NCBI GenBank assembly: GCA_964502175.1
Contig: CAZCVE010000029.1
Span: 1-64,000 of the forward strand
DNA: 64,000 nucleotides
DNA from: JAFLCL01 sp964502175
GTDB taxonomy: Bacteria > Myxococcota_A > Polyangia > Polyangiales > Sandaracinaceae
Reading direction: 5' to 3'
Part shown: positions 8,716-17,659 of the stretch, piece by piece
Position numbering within the stretch: position 1 is the first letter of the stretch
How the letters are laid out: each line of letters starts with the position of its first letter
Made by a program: the position numbers and the translations under genes
Notes under the pieces: model-generated
What the model was told of the DNA's origin: nothing
Databases searched by the model: none
The model's input: only the letters and a program-made list of their open reading frames with translations

Positions 8716-9135
8716 TCAGCGCCTGCGTCGTGGCGAGGCGGGGTAGGGCTCGGGCGGTGTGCGTGGATCGTCGCGCCATCGCTCGCGTCGCCGCGCGCGC
8801 AGCGTGTCGATGACGGCGCTCAGCGTCGGATCGTCGCGTCGTCGCCCGTCGAGGCTCGCGCCCTTTCGTTGGTTACAGCGCGCGCAGGCGAGCGAGAGGT
8901 TCGCCACGTCGTCGGTGCCGCCGTGCGTGCTCGGCTCGATGTGCTCGATCGTCGCTGCCGTCGCGCCGTCGCGATCCACCACGATGGCGGAGCTGCAGTG
9001 GATGCAGCGCCCGACCCAGCAGCGCTCGCCGCGCACGTCGCGGAGCGAGAAGGTCGCGTCCGTGTGGACGACCGCGAGCACCTTGGTGGCCCGGGACATG
9101 TCGCGAGACTGCGGTCGGAACGTGGCCGTGGCCAT
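8716..9135 (-). CDS. HNH endonuclease-like protein
   Basis: A small HNH-fold protein. CIHC and CARC zinc pairs flank IEHIEPSTHGGTDDVANLSLAC, the His-Asn catalytic region of HNH nucleases. The open frame extends to 9324, but that would overlap the divergent lipoprotein gene at 9314, so the internal ATG at 9135 (MATATFRPQ) is preferred; ATG 9102 is another choice. The C-terminus is Arg-rich (RRRERWRDD...PRRRR), which suits DNA binding. It is solitary, tail to tail with the transketolase-like gene (2 bases apart), with no methylase or toxin partner. Role unknown. Confidence 0.75.
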   Translation of the reverse strand: MATATFRPQSRDMSRATKVLAVVHTDATFSLRDVRGERCWVGRCIHCSSAIVVDRDGATAATIEHIEPSTHGGTDDVANLSLACARCNQRKGASLDGRRRDDPTLSAVIDTLRARRRERWRDDPRTPPEPYPASPRRRR

Positions 9136-9227
9136 CCCCGAGATCGCGCCAAGTTGGCCCGGGCCTGTCGGCGTTCCCTCGGGATCTGGAGACTCCAGGC
9201 CGCGCAGTCGCACGAAATCATGAAGGA

Positions 9228-9257
9228 TTGACACTGCGCCGCAGGGGCACGCATTCT
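9228..9257 (+). promoter_or_regulatory. Putative sigma-70 type promoter of the lipoprotein gene at 9314
   Basis: A perfect TTGACA (9228-9233) is followed after 18 bases by CATTCT (9252-9257), a weak -10. The distance to the ATG leaves a leader of about 50 bases. Confidence 0.4.
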
Positions 9258-9313
9258 GCTGTACGCGCGCTGCGCAGTCCGCGGTCACCGCAGGATCGCC
9301 CCCGAGAGGACGC

Positions 9314-11113
9314 ATGAGCTTCACCCGATCTCGCTCGACGCTTGGTGCTTCGTTCGCACCGCTCTCGCACCTCCTGCTGACGTGGGGCGCCGTCTTGGCG
9401 CTGACGGGCTGTGAGCAGCAGCCGAGCGACGCCGAGCCTTACGTGGCCGAGCGCGTGGAGGTCGAGGAGCTTCGTCCGATCACGCTCACGCCCTACGCAC
9501 GTCTCCCCGAGCAGGACCCGAGCTTCGCGACCGTCGAGGTCAGCCCCGATCAGCTGGTGTTCCACTACGACGGCGAGCCCGAGATCGTGCTCGAGGCCGA
9601 GCACGTCGTGTCGGGTGTGCTCGGCGGCGGCTACCTCCGTCGCATCACGGCGATCACCGACAACGGCGACGGAACCTGGACGGCGCAGACCATCCCCGCC
9701 GAGCTCGGCGAGCTCATCCAGGACGGTCACTTCCGCGTCCACATGTCCCCCGGCACCGACAGCTTCCACGAGGCCGACGGCGTGGCGGTGGAGAGCCTCG
9801 ACTGGTCCGGCCCCGAGCTCCCCGTCGGCGCGTGCATGGCCTCGAGCGGCGGCAGCGTGAACGTGCGCCCGTCGATCGGCGCGACGGTCGACATGGACGT
9901 CGACATCGACATGCGTTTCTGTTGGCGTCGCGGCCGCTGGGGCATCCGCTATCCGTCGGGCTGCCTCGACTCCGCGCACTTCATCGCGAGCGGCTCGGTG
10001 ACGGCGGGCGTCGAGGTCACGACGAACCGGAACGTGTCGGTGACGTGCGAGCGCGACCTGATCCCCGAGGCCACGGCGAACCGCCTCAAGCGCGAGTGGA
10101 CGACGACCTTCGCCGTCGGCCCGGTCCCCATCGTGCTCACGCACACCCTCGCGCCCACCGCGACCGCCAGCGTCACCGGCACCATCAGCACGGGCAACAC
10201 GACGCTCAGCGCGAGCGGACGCGTCGGCATCCGCGCGGGCGCCGAGTACCGCGGCGGTCGCTGGAACCGCATCTGGGAGCCCACCGGCTCGGGCAGCGCG
10301 AGCGTCACCACCTCGCAGTGCGGCGCGATCATGCTCGAGGCCGAGCTGGCGGCGGGCATCGAGTACAAGCTGAAGATCTACGACGCGGCCGGCCCCGAGA
10401 TCTCGTACGGCCCGCGCGTCGGCGGCGAGTTCACCGCGGACTTCGGCGAGACGCAGTGGACCGCCGAGGTCTCGGCGGGTCTCGGCGGCGAGATCGGCGC
10501 TTCGCTCGAGGTGCCCGTGCTCGACATCACGCTCGCGTCGATCTCGTGGGATCTCCCGCAGGCGAACCTGTTCTCGCGCGAGTTCATGGGCGCGCTCAAC
10601 CTCTGCGCAGACGCGGGCCGCGACGCGGGCCGTGACGCGGGTCGCCCCAACGACGCAGGTCGCTCGGACGGCGGCATGAGCGTGCCGCGCGACTCGGGCA
10701 GCCGCGACGCGCCGGGCAACGACGCCAACTACTGTCAGCCGCTCCGCACGGGCTGCGGGCCCACCGCCGTCTGCTGCAACTCCACGACGGACATGTCGAT
10801 CCAGTGCATCGCAGGCCGCTGCGACGACATCGACGCGTGCGTCGAGTGGGACGAGAGCTGCACCACGGGCTCGACGTCGGCGAACCGCTGCTGCGGCGGC
10901 CTCCAGTGCGCGCGTCAGTCCTCGGGCGCGGCGCTGAGCTGCTGCGTCGCGGCGGCCGGCGTCTGCCGCACCGCTACGGACTGCTGCGGCGACATGGCCT
11001 GCACGGGCGGTCGCTGCACCGCGCGCCGCACCGGCGAGCGCTGCTTCTCCACCTTCGAGTGCGGCGGCTCGGACGTCTGCCGCACCGACGGAACCTGCGG
11101 CCGACCTTCTTGA
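9314..11113 (+). CDS. Large Cys-rich lipoprotein with beta-rich body
   Basis: A 599-residue protein. It has a long signal peptide ending in the lipobox LTGC (Cys33), a beta-strand-rich body (about 60-420; for example VSVTCERDLIPEATANRLK and ITLASISWDLPQ) and a degenerate AGRDAGRDAGR linker at about 434-465. The Cys-rich C-terminal third has CCNS, CCGGLQC, CCVAAAGVC and CCGDMACTGGRC modules. GAGAGGA precedes the ATG. No enzyme motif is seen. The layout suggests an outer-surface protein with a knotted C-terminus. The family is not recognised. Confidence 0.8.
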   Translation: MSFTRSRSTLGASFAPLSHLLLTWGAVLALTGCEQQPSDAEPYVAERVEVEELRPITLTPYARLPEQDPSFATVEVSPDQLVFHYDGEPEIVLEAEHVVSGVLGGGYLRRITAITDNGDGTWTAQTIPAELGELIQDGHFRVHMSPGTDSFHEADGVAVESLDWSGPELPVGACMASSGGSVNVRPSIGATVDMDVDIDMRFCWRRGRWGIRYPSGCLDSAHFIASGSVTAGVEVTTNRNVSVTCERDLIPEATANRLKREWTTTFAVGPVPIVLTHTLAPTATASVTGTISTGNTTLSASGRVGIRAGAEYRGGRWNRIWEPTGSGSASVTTSQCGAIMLEAELAAGIEYKLKIYDAAGPEISYGPRVGGEFTADFGETQWTAEVSAGLGGEIGASLEVPVLDITLASISWDLPQANLFSREFMGALNLCADAGRDAGRDAGRPNDAGRSDGGMSVPRDSGSRDAPGNDANYCQPLRTGCGPTAVCCNSTTDMSIQCIAGRCDDIDACVEWDESCTTGSTSANRCCGGLQCARQSSGAALSCCVAAAGVCRTATDCCGDMACTGGRCTARRTGERCFSTFECGGSDVCRTDGTCGRPS

Positions 11114-11425
11114 TGAGGCGCTGAGCGCTCATCGAGAGGGCAGAGCAAGGAGTGCTGGGTGAGGTGAGCGCGAGCCCTCACCTAGCTCGGCTCGCTGTGC
11201 TCGGACGCGTGTGTGCTGCGAGCGTCGTTCGCGTCGTTTCTTCGGCTTGAAGAAGAACCGTGAAGCGGCTTGCCTATCGCTCGGTCGGGCGTCACAGTCC
11301 GCCACCGTTTCGTGCAGGCGCAACATTCTGCGCTGAGCGATGACGGCCCCCGCGCCAGCAGTGCGTGTGGTGAAGGCGAGCGAGCTCGGACCGCGTCGAG
11401 GAAGGCGGCGGTCCGGAGAGGACTC
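11113..11425. other. Intergenic region with an imperfect hairpin
   Basis: About 310 bases between the lipoprotein and the efflux genes. A hairpin (GATGAGgCGC/GCGCTCATC) sits over the lipoprotein stop at 11113-11134, with no T-run. The rest shows no gene; a GGAGAGGA Shine-Dalgarno ends it, just before 11426. The promoter of the efflux operon must lie here but no clear -35/-10 pair was found. Confidence 0.5.
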
Positions 11426-12730
11426 ATGGAGCCCACGCAGAGCGACCCCGAGGTACGCGCAGCCACGCCCAATCCCGAGCTCCTTCGCGACTCGTCGGGC
11501 GGTGCGCCGGGCGGGCACGTCACCCACGAGCCGGGCGGGCACGTCATCCACGAGCCGCCCACGCTCGCGAAGCGCATCGCGCTCCTCGTGACGCTGCTCG
11601 TGGTCGCGGTGCTCGTCGGCGCCGTGGTCGTGCGCATGCAGGGCGCGATGGCCGATCAGGCGCAGATCGAGGCCGATCGCGGCGCGGCGGCCGCAGCCGC
11701 GAACGAAGCACCCGAGGTGGAGGTCATCCATCCGGTGAACGCGCAGCTCACGCCGCTCGTCGTGCTGAGCGGCGCGCTCGAGCCGGCGCAGTCGGCCGAT
11801 CTCGGCTTCGAGGTCCCCGGACGCATCGCGCGCGTCGACGTCGCGCTCGGACAGCCGGTGCGCGCAGGCGACGTGCTCGGCACGCTCGATCGCGCGTCGA
11901 TCGGCGCGCAAGCGAGCGCGAGCCAGGCCGCGATCGGCGTCGCCGAAGCGAACGTCGCGATGCTGCGCGAGCGCGTCGAGTTGCTCCGCACGCTCGTGTC
12001 TTCGGGCGCCGCGCCCGAGCGTGATCTCACTGGTGCCACGCAGCAGCTCGCGATCGCCGAGGCGCAGGTTCGACAAGCGCAGGCGGGCTCGCGCGCGGTG
12101 TCGACGAGCGTCGCGGATCACACGCTGCGCGCCCCGTTCGACGGCGTCGTCACGCTCGTTCCCGAGGGCGTCGGCCAGGTCGTCGCGCCCGGGCTCGCGG
12201 TGTTCCACGTCGAGGATCTCCGCTCGCTCACGCTGCGCACCACGGTCAGTCAGTCCGAGCTCGAGGCCCTCCGCCAGGGCATGCCCGCGGTGCTCGAAGG
12301 CTCGAACGCGGCGGGCACCGTGACCTCCGTCGTCCGCTCGCTCGACGCGTCGAGCCGTCGCGCGCCCACCGAGGTCGTCGTCCCGAACGCCGACGGTCGC
12401 CTCGTCGCGCACGCGCTCGTCCGCGCCCGCGTGGCCACGGGCTCGCCGATCCCCGCGGTACGCATCCCGCCGAGCGCGCGCCGCAGCGATGGAAGCGTGC
12501 TCGTCGTCGCGGCCTCGGGGCTCATCGAGCTTCGTCAGGTCGAGGCTCAGGCCGATCTCGACGGCACCTGGCTCGTCCCCGTCGGTCTCACGATCGGGGA
12601 TCAGGTCGTCGTGCGCGCCGCGATGGTGCGTCCCGGCGCGACGGTACGGGCACGCCTCACGGACGGCACCGCGCCGGCCGTCGTCGAAGGCGAGCCGGCC
12701 GCGGCGGCGGGCGAGCAGCAGGGCGGCTGA
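11426..12730 (+). CDS. RND efflux periplasmic adaptor (membrane fusion protein)
   Basis: A 434-residue HlyD/AcrA-type adaptor. One membrane anchor (IALLVTLLVVAVLVGAVVV, about 52-70) follows a duplicated octapeptide GGHVTHEP/GGHVIHEP. The mature part has a lipoyl half-motif (SADLGFEVPGRIARVDVALGQPVRAGDVLGTLD), an alpha-helical hairpin (ASASQAAIGVAEANVAMLRE...) and the second lipoyl half (HTLRAPFDGVVTLV...EGVGQVVAPG). It bridges an inner-membrane RND pump to an outer-membrane channel. ATG 11426 is chosen for its GGAGAGGA Shine-Dalgarno. The pump gene starts 51 bases downstream; no TolC-type channel gene is nearby, so a channel encoded elsewhere is expected. Confidence 0.92.
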   Translation: MEPTQSDPEVRAATPNPELLRDSSGGAPGGHVTHEPGGHVIHEPPTLAKRIALLVTLLVVAVLVGAVVVRMQGAMADQAQIEADRGAAAAAANEAPEVEVIHPVNAQLTPLVVLSGALEPAQSADLGFEVPGRIARVDVALGQPVRAGDVLGTLDRASIGAQASASQAAIGVAEANVAMLRERVELLRTLVSSGAAPERDLTGATQQLAIAEAQVRQAQAGSRAVSTSVADHTLRAPFDGVVTLVPEGVGQVVAPGLAVFHVEDLRSLTLRTTVSQSELEALRQGMPAVLEGSNAAGTVTSVVRSLDASSRRAPTEVVVPNADGRLVAHALVRARVATGSPIPAVRIPPSARRSDGSVLVVAASGLIELRQVEAQADLDGTWLVPVGLTIGDQVVVRAAMVRPGATVRARLTDGTAPAVVEGEPAAAAGEQQGG

Positions 12731-12781
12731 GCCCGCGTCCGACACTGCGTCCGAGACACTGACCCACGATTCGAGGATCCG

Positions 12782-15700
12782 ATGACGCTCTCCGACGTCG
12801 CGATCAAGCGGCCCGTCTTCACCACGATGCTCTCTCTCGGCATCGTCGTGCTGGGCCTGATGGGCCTCTCACGCCTCGGCGTGAACCTGTTCCCGGACGT
12901 GCAGTTCCCGGTCGTCACGGTCACGACCGTGTACCCGGGAGCGAGCCCATCCGAGGTCGAGACGCAGGTCACCGAGAAGCTCGAGGACGCGATCGTCTCG
13001 CTCCCGGGCGTGAAGGCGATCCAGAGCTTCTCGCGCGACTCGGTCTCGATCCTCGTCATCGAGTTCAACCTCGACGTCGACGTCATGGAGGCCGCGACGC
13101 TGGCGCGCGAGCGCGTGGCGCAGACGCGCATCCTCCTGCCGCGCGACATCGAAGAGCCCACCGTCGCGCGCATCGACGTCGGCGCCGCGCCGATCATGAC
13201 GTACACGCTCGCCGGCGGCACCGACGTGCAAGCCGTGCGGCGCTACGCGACCGACGATCTCCGCAGCTACCTCGAGCAGATCGACGGCGTCGCCTCGATC
13301 AACGTGCTGGGCGGCCGCGAGCGACAGATCAACGTCCTGCTCGATCTCGATCGGATCCAGGGCATCGGCCTCACGCCCCTCGCGGTCGTCGAGCGCATCC
13401 GCAGCTCGAACCTGAGCGTGCCCGCCGGTGGCTTCGACGAGGGCACGCGCCGCATCTCGGTGCGAACGCTCGGTGAGCTCCAGTCGGTCGACGAGCTGCG
13501 CGACCTTCCGCTCGGCAACGGCCCGACCGGCTCGATCGTGCGCCTGCGCGACGTCGCGACGATCGAAGACGGCTACGTCGACGAAGACACCGTCGTCCGC
13601 GCGAACGGCGAGCCCGCGATCGTCTTCGAGGTCCTCAAGGCGTCCGGCGCGAACACCGTCGCGATCTCGGAGGCCGTACGCGAGCGCCTCGCCGAGCTCG
13701 AGATGCCCGACGGCATCGAGGCCAACCTCATCCTCGATCAGGCCGAGTTCATCCTCGAGAACACGCACGAGGTGGAGATCGCTCTCTTCTTCGGCGGTGG
13801 CATGGCCATCCTGATCATCCTCGTCTTCCTGCTCGACTTCCGCAGCACGTTCATCTCGAGCCTCGCGCTGCCGACCTCCGTGCTCGGCGCGTTCTTCCTG
13901 ATGTTCGTGCTCGATTTCACGCTGAACATGATGACCCTCCTGGGTCTCTCGCTCGCGATCGGTCTCCTCATCGACGACTCGATCGTGGTCCGCGAGAACA
14001 TCATGAAGCACCTCGAGCGCGGCGAGGATCCAGTGACCGCGGCGAGCAAGGGAACGCGAGAGATCACGCTCGCCGTGCTCGCGACCACGGCGACCTTGTG
14101 CGCCGTCTTCGTCCCCGTCGCGTTCACCGGCGGCATCGTCGGTCAGTTCTTCCGCGAGTTCGGCCTCACGGTGGCCGGCGCCACGGTGTTCTCCGCGTGG
14201 GTCGCGTTCACGCTCGACCCGATGCTCTCGGCCCGCCTCGCGGTGCAGAAGAAGCCCGGCCAGGACGAGCACGGGATGTTCGGCTTCATCGTCCGCCCGA
14301 TGACGCGGTTCTACGGCCTCCTCGATGGCCTCTACTACTCGCTCCTCCGCACGATCCTCGCGCGCCCCTGGCGCATGGGCGTCGTCGCGTTCCTCGCGTT
14401 CGGCGTGCTCTTCGGGTCGTGCGCGCTCACGCCGCTCATGGGCAACAACTTCACGGCGCCCGAGGACCGCGGTCAGTTCAACGTCGACATCGAGCTGCCC
14501 GCCGGCATGCGCCTCGAAGAGACGGCGCGTCTCTCGCTGACGGCGGAGCGCGCGCTGCTCGAGGACCCCGAGTTCATCACGCTCTACGCGCGCGCCGGCA
14601 GCGGCGGTCGCGGCAACGTCCTCAACTGGCGCGTCGTGGCAGTGCCGAAGACCGAGCGCACCCGCGGACAGGACGAGCTCAAGGCGGCGGTGCGCGCGAT
14701 CATCCTCGAGCACATGCCCTTCGCGGAGATCTCGATCTCCGATCCGGGCATCGTCGAGGGCGGTCGCGACTACCCGATCCAGATCAACGTGGTCGGCGAC
14801 GACCTCGATCAGATCGCCTCCGTGGCCGAGCACTTCGGCGAGACGCTTCGCGGCATCCCGGGCACGCAGGACGTCGACGTCCAGTACCAGCCGGGCAGCC
14901 CCGAGCTCGCCATCACGGTCGATCGGGATCGGGCCTCGCAGCTCGGCATCCCGCTCGCGATGGTCGCGATGACCGCGCGCGCGTCGATCGAGGGCGAGGT
15001 CGCCGGCCTCTACCGCGACCGCGACAACGGCGACGAGGTCGACATCCGCGTGCGCCTCCAAGAGGAGGACCGCAACAACGCGTACCTCGTCGCGAACCTC
15101 CGCATCCCGACGCCGGGCGGCTTCGTGCCGCTCTCGGATCTCGCGGACGTCGCGCGCACCGAGGGCCCCTCGGAGATCCAGCACTACCAGCGGCAGCGCG
15201 TCGTGCTCGTGACCGCGTCGCCGAACGGGCGCCCGCTCTCGGACATCGTCACGGAGTTCGAGGCGACGATCGCCGACGAGCCGCTGCCGCCGGGCGTCCG
15301 CTACGTCTGGCGCGGCCAGGTCGAGATGATGAACGAGTCGAACTCGAACATGGCGCTCGCCATGCTCCTCGGCTTCGTCTTCATCTACCTCGTGCTCGCG
15401 TCGCAGTTCGAGAGCTTCATGCACCCCGCCACGATCATGATGGCGCTACCGCTCGCCGTCGTCGGCGCGATCATCGCGCTCTTCCTGCAAGGCAGCTCGA
15501 TGTCGATGGGCGCGATGATCGGCATCATCCTGCTCATGGGCCTCGTGACGAAGAACGGCATCCTCCTCGTGGATCACGCCGTCGCGAAGATACGGGAGGA
15601 GGGCGTCTCGCCCCACCAAGCGATCCTCGACGCGGGCCCCGCGCGCCTGCGTCCGATCCTCATGACGAGCGCCGCGATGGTGCTCGGCATGCTGCCGACG

Positions 15701-15985
15701 GCGCTGTCGAACGGACCAGGCTCCGAGTTCCGCGGTCCCATGGCCATGGGCGTCATCGGCGGCGTCATCAGCTCCACGCTGCTCACGCTCGTCGTGGTGC
15801 CCGTGTTCTTCTTGTTCTTCGATGGCGCGAAGAACTTCATGCTGCGCTGGGTCTTCGGTCGCGCGACCGGCGGCCCGCCCGACGAGAAGAACCGCAACGC
15901 CGAGCTGATGGCGGAGCTGATCGTCGTGTCGCCGCTCTACCTGCTCATGACGGTCGCGCTCGCGTCGCTGCTGCTCGCGTCATGA
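12782..15985 (+). CDS. RND efflux pump inner-membrane subunit (AcrB family)
   Basis: A 1067-residue proton-driven exporter of the hydrophobe/amphiphile RND family. The start MTLSDVAIKRPVFTTMLSL is typical. The proton relay is intact: Asp-Asp in TM4 (LSLAIGLLIDDSIVVREN) and Lys in TM10 (LMGLVTKNGILLVDHA). Two large periplasmic loops follow TM1 and TM7. After TM12 there is an extra tail with one more hydrophobic stretch (VVSPLYLLMTVALASLLLAS) at the very C-terminus, which most RND pumps lack. It follows its adaptor gene and its TGA overlaps the next ATG (ATGA), so the methyltransferase downstream is probably translated by coupling. The substrate cannot be predicted. Confidence 0.95.
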   Translation: MTLSDVAIKRPVFTTMLSLGIVVLGLMGLSRLGVNLFPDVQFPVVTVTTVYPGASPSEVETQVTEKLEDAIVSLPGVKAIQSFSRDSVSILVIEFNLDVDVMEAATLARERVAQTRILLPRDIEEPTVARIDVGAAPIMTYTLAGGTDVQAVRRYATDDLRSYLEQIDGVASINVLGGRERQINVLLDLDRIQGIGLTPLAVVERIRSSNLSVPAGGFDEGTRRISVRTLGELQSVDELRDLPLGNGPTGSIVRLRDVATIEDGYVDEDTVVRANGEPAIVFEVLKASGANTVAISEAVRERLAELEMPDGIEANLILDQAEFILENTHEVEIALFFGGGMAILIILVFLLDFRSTFISSLALPTSVLGAFFLMFVLDFTLNMMTLLGLSLAIGLLIDDSIVVRENIMKHLERGEDPVTAASKGTREITLAVLATTATLCAVFVPVAFTGGIVGQFFREFGLTVAGATVFSAWVAFTLDPMLSARLAVQKKPGQDEHGMFGFIVRPMTRFYGLLDGLYYSLLRTILARPWRMGVVAFLAFGVLFGSCALTPLMGNNFTAPEDRGQFNVDIELPAGMRLEETARLSLTAERALLEDPEFITLYARAGSGGRGNVLNWRVVAVPKTERTRGQDELKAAVRAIILEHMPFAEISISDPGIVEGGRDYPIQINVVGDDLDQIASVAEHFGETLRGIPGTQDVDVQYQPGSPELAITVDRDRASQLGIPLAMVAMTARASIEGEVAGLYRDRDNGDEVDIRVRLQEEDRNNAYLVANLRIPTPGGFVPLSDLADVARTEGPSEIQHYQRQRVVLVTASPNGRPLSDIVTEFEATIADEPLPPGVRYVWRGQVEMMNESNSNMALAMLLGFVFIYLVLASQFESFMHPATIMMALPLAVVGAIIALFLQGSSMSMGAMIGIILLMGLVTKNGILLVDHAVAKIREEGVSPHQAILDAGPARLRPILMTSAAMVLGMLPTALSNGPGSEFRGPMAMGVIGGVISSTLLTLVVVPVFFLFFDGAKNFMLRWVFGRATGGPPDEKNRNAELMAELIVVSPLYLLMTVALASLLLAS

Positions 15986-17262
15986 GAGGCGGCGGTCGAC
16001 CGGGCGCGCGCGGCTCGAGCCCTCGAGACGCCGGTCCGCCGCGTCGCGGTGCGGGCAAGCCTGGGCAGGCCTCACACGGGCCCGGCAAGCCTTCGCACGG
16101 GCCGTCGCGAGGAGGACCGTCGTTCGGTCCGCCACGACCGGGACAAGCGCGCCCGTCGACGCCCGAGGGCACGCACACCTCGCCGCGCGTCCCCATCGCG
16201 CGCGGCAAGCCGCGCCCGGGCACGTGGATCTGGACGTGCCGTGAGGACGCGACGGGAGACCTCGTCGACGAGCTCCGCGCGGCGCTCGCCGACCCCCACA
16301 GGGGCGACAGCGGCAAAGGCGACGCGTCCAAGGTGCGCGTGCTCGAGCCAGGCCTCGTCGAGAGCCGCGGCGCGCCGACCTTCGTCGACGACACCGTCGA
16401 CGTCACGTTCGCGCGCCAGGGCCTGCCCGTGACGAAGACCGTCGCGTCGGACGACGTGGCCGCGATCGGCGCGTGCGTGGCGGAGCTCGCGGGCGCGTCG
16501 CCGTCGTTCACGCTCCACGTCTGGTCGCCCGACACCGAGGTCGGCAACCGACGCATGCCCGCGTGCACCACGCTCGAGGCCCGCGTGCTCGAGGCGCTCG
16601 CCGCGCGCGACGCGGCGCTCGCCGCGCGCCACGTGTCGAGCGACGCGCGGGCCGCGGGAGACGGCGCGCTCGTCTCGATCGTCTCTCGCGGCGATGGCTC
16701 GTTCGCGATCGGGGCGCTGCCCATGCGCGACGCGATCTCGCCGTTCCCCGGCGGTCGCGCGCGCATGCGCGTCGAGAAGGACAGCCCCTCGCGCGCGTCG
16801 CGCAAGGTCGAGGAGGCGCTCTCGTGGCTCGGCATCGCGCCCGGTCCGGGGGAGGTGTGCGTCGATCTCGGCGCCGCGCCCGGCGGCTGGTCGTGGGCGC
16901 TCCTCGAGCGTCGCGCGCGCGTCATCGCGGTCGACCCCGCCGAGTTGCGGCCCGACGTCGCGAAGCACCGCGGCATGCGCCACGAGAAGAAGAGCGCGTT
17001 CACCTTCGAGCCCGACGAGCCGGTCGACTGGCTCTTCTGCGACATGGCGTGGCGCCCGCTCGAGGCCGCGCAGCTGCTCGCGAAGTGGGGTCGCCGACGC
17101 TGGGCCCGCGTGTGCGTCGCGAACCTCAAGCTCCCGATGAAGCAGAAGCACAAGATCGCCGAGGAGCTCCGCGCCATCGTGCACGGCGGCGGCTGGTCGC
17201 GCGTGCGAACGCGCCAGCTCTATCACGACCGCGACGAGATCACGCTCCTCGCGATCCGTTGA
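15982..17262 (+). CDS. rlmM: RlmM-like 23S rRNA 2'-O-methyltransferase
   Basis: A 426-residue protein. Residues 1-75 are Gly/Pro/Arg-rich and disordered. A THUMP-like region follows (about 76-280), then an FtsJ-type SAM methyltransferase domain: CVDLGAAPGGWSWAL near 293, with DWLFCDMAW and VANLKLPMKQKHK supplying the K-D-K residues of 2'-O-methyltransferases. RlmM methylates C2498 of 23S rRNA in E. coli; this is the likely role. The start ATG overlaps the pump stop (ATGA). The pairing with an efflux pump is unexpected and may reflect only shared transcription. The disordered N-terminus is longer than in the E. coli protein. Confidence 0.85.
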   Translation: MRGGGRPGARGSSPRDAGPPRRGAGKPGQASHGPGKPSHGPSRGGPSFGPPRPGQARPSTPEGTHTSPRVPIARGKPRPGTWIWTCREDATGDLVDELRAALADPHRGDSGKGDASKVRVLEPGLVESRGAPTFVDDTVDVTFARQGLPVTKTVASDDVAAIGACVAELAGASPSFTLHVWSPDTEVGNRRMPACTTLEARVLEALAARDAALAARHVSSDARAAGDGALVSIVSRGDGSFAIGALPMRDAISPFPGGRARMRVEKDSPSRASRKVEEALSWLGIAPGPGEVCVDLGAAPGGWSWALLERRARVIAVDPAELRPDVAKHRGMRHEKKSAFTFEPDEPVDWLFCDMAWRPLEAAQLLAKWGRRRWARVCVANLKLPMKQKHKIAEELRAIVHGGGWSRVRTRQLYHDRDEITLLAIR

Positions 17263-17335
17263 TCTCCGTGGGAGCGTCACCCGCCGGATCGATAGACCGC
17301 GGGAGACCGTGACCTCGCCGTCCTCGATGGACGAA

Positions 17336-17659
17336 TCATCCAGGACAGTTCGGGAAGAAGATGCAGGTGAGGACCAGGCCGTCGACGAGGCATCCCGCGA
17401 CTTGCCTCGGCGCGGGGAGTAACCCCGCGTCCGTCCGATTGGCGTCCGGTGGTGTCGTGCTCGTCGGGTCGGTGCATAGATATCGACACTGCCTGCCGCC
17501 AGCAGTGCCTTCTCGTTCGAGCGCCTCGACATCTGCCGCGGTGATGCTGCGCGTGAAGCTCGGATCGGGATCCGGGCAACTCTCGCAGGTGCTCAGGCAG
17601 CCGGTGAGCGGGACGATGCAGACGACGGCGGCGAACCGCCACAATCGTTCGAGACTCAC
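17336..17659 (-). CDS. Small Cys-rich lipoprotein, third gene of the 17-19 kb operon
   Basis: A 107-residue lipoprotein starting at GTG 17659, whose GTGA overlaps the stop of the gene before it. The signal peptide ends in the lipobox LTGC at residue 21, followed directly by a Cys cluster (CLSTCESC). The mature part carries DPSFTRSITAADVEALERE and ends in a second Cys group (CLVDGLVLTCIFFPNCPG). No family is recognised. It has no frame disruption, unlike the two genes upstream in the same transcript. Confidence 0.65.
   Translation of the reverse strand: MSLERLWRFAAVVCIVPLTGCLSTCESCPDPDPSFTRSITAADVEALEREGTAGGRQCRYLCTDPTSTTPPDANRTDAGLLPAPRQVAGCLVDGLVLTCIFFPNCPG

Noticed and set aside
8716..9324. 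HNH gene as part of a restriction or toxin system
   Set aside because: No methylase, specificity or immunity gene lies beside it; flanking genes are metabolic or lipoprotein.
12869..15424. 851-codon open frame on the minus strand
   Set aside because: Antisense to the RND pump. In very GC-rich DNA the opposite strand of a biased gene stays open; the translation is Arg/Asp/His low-complexity without motif.
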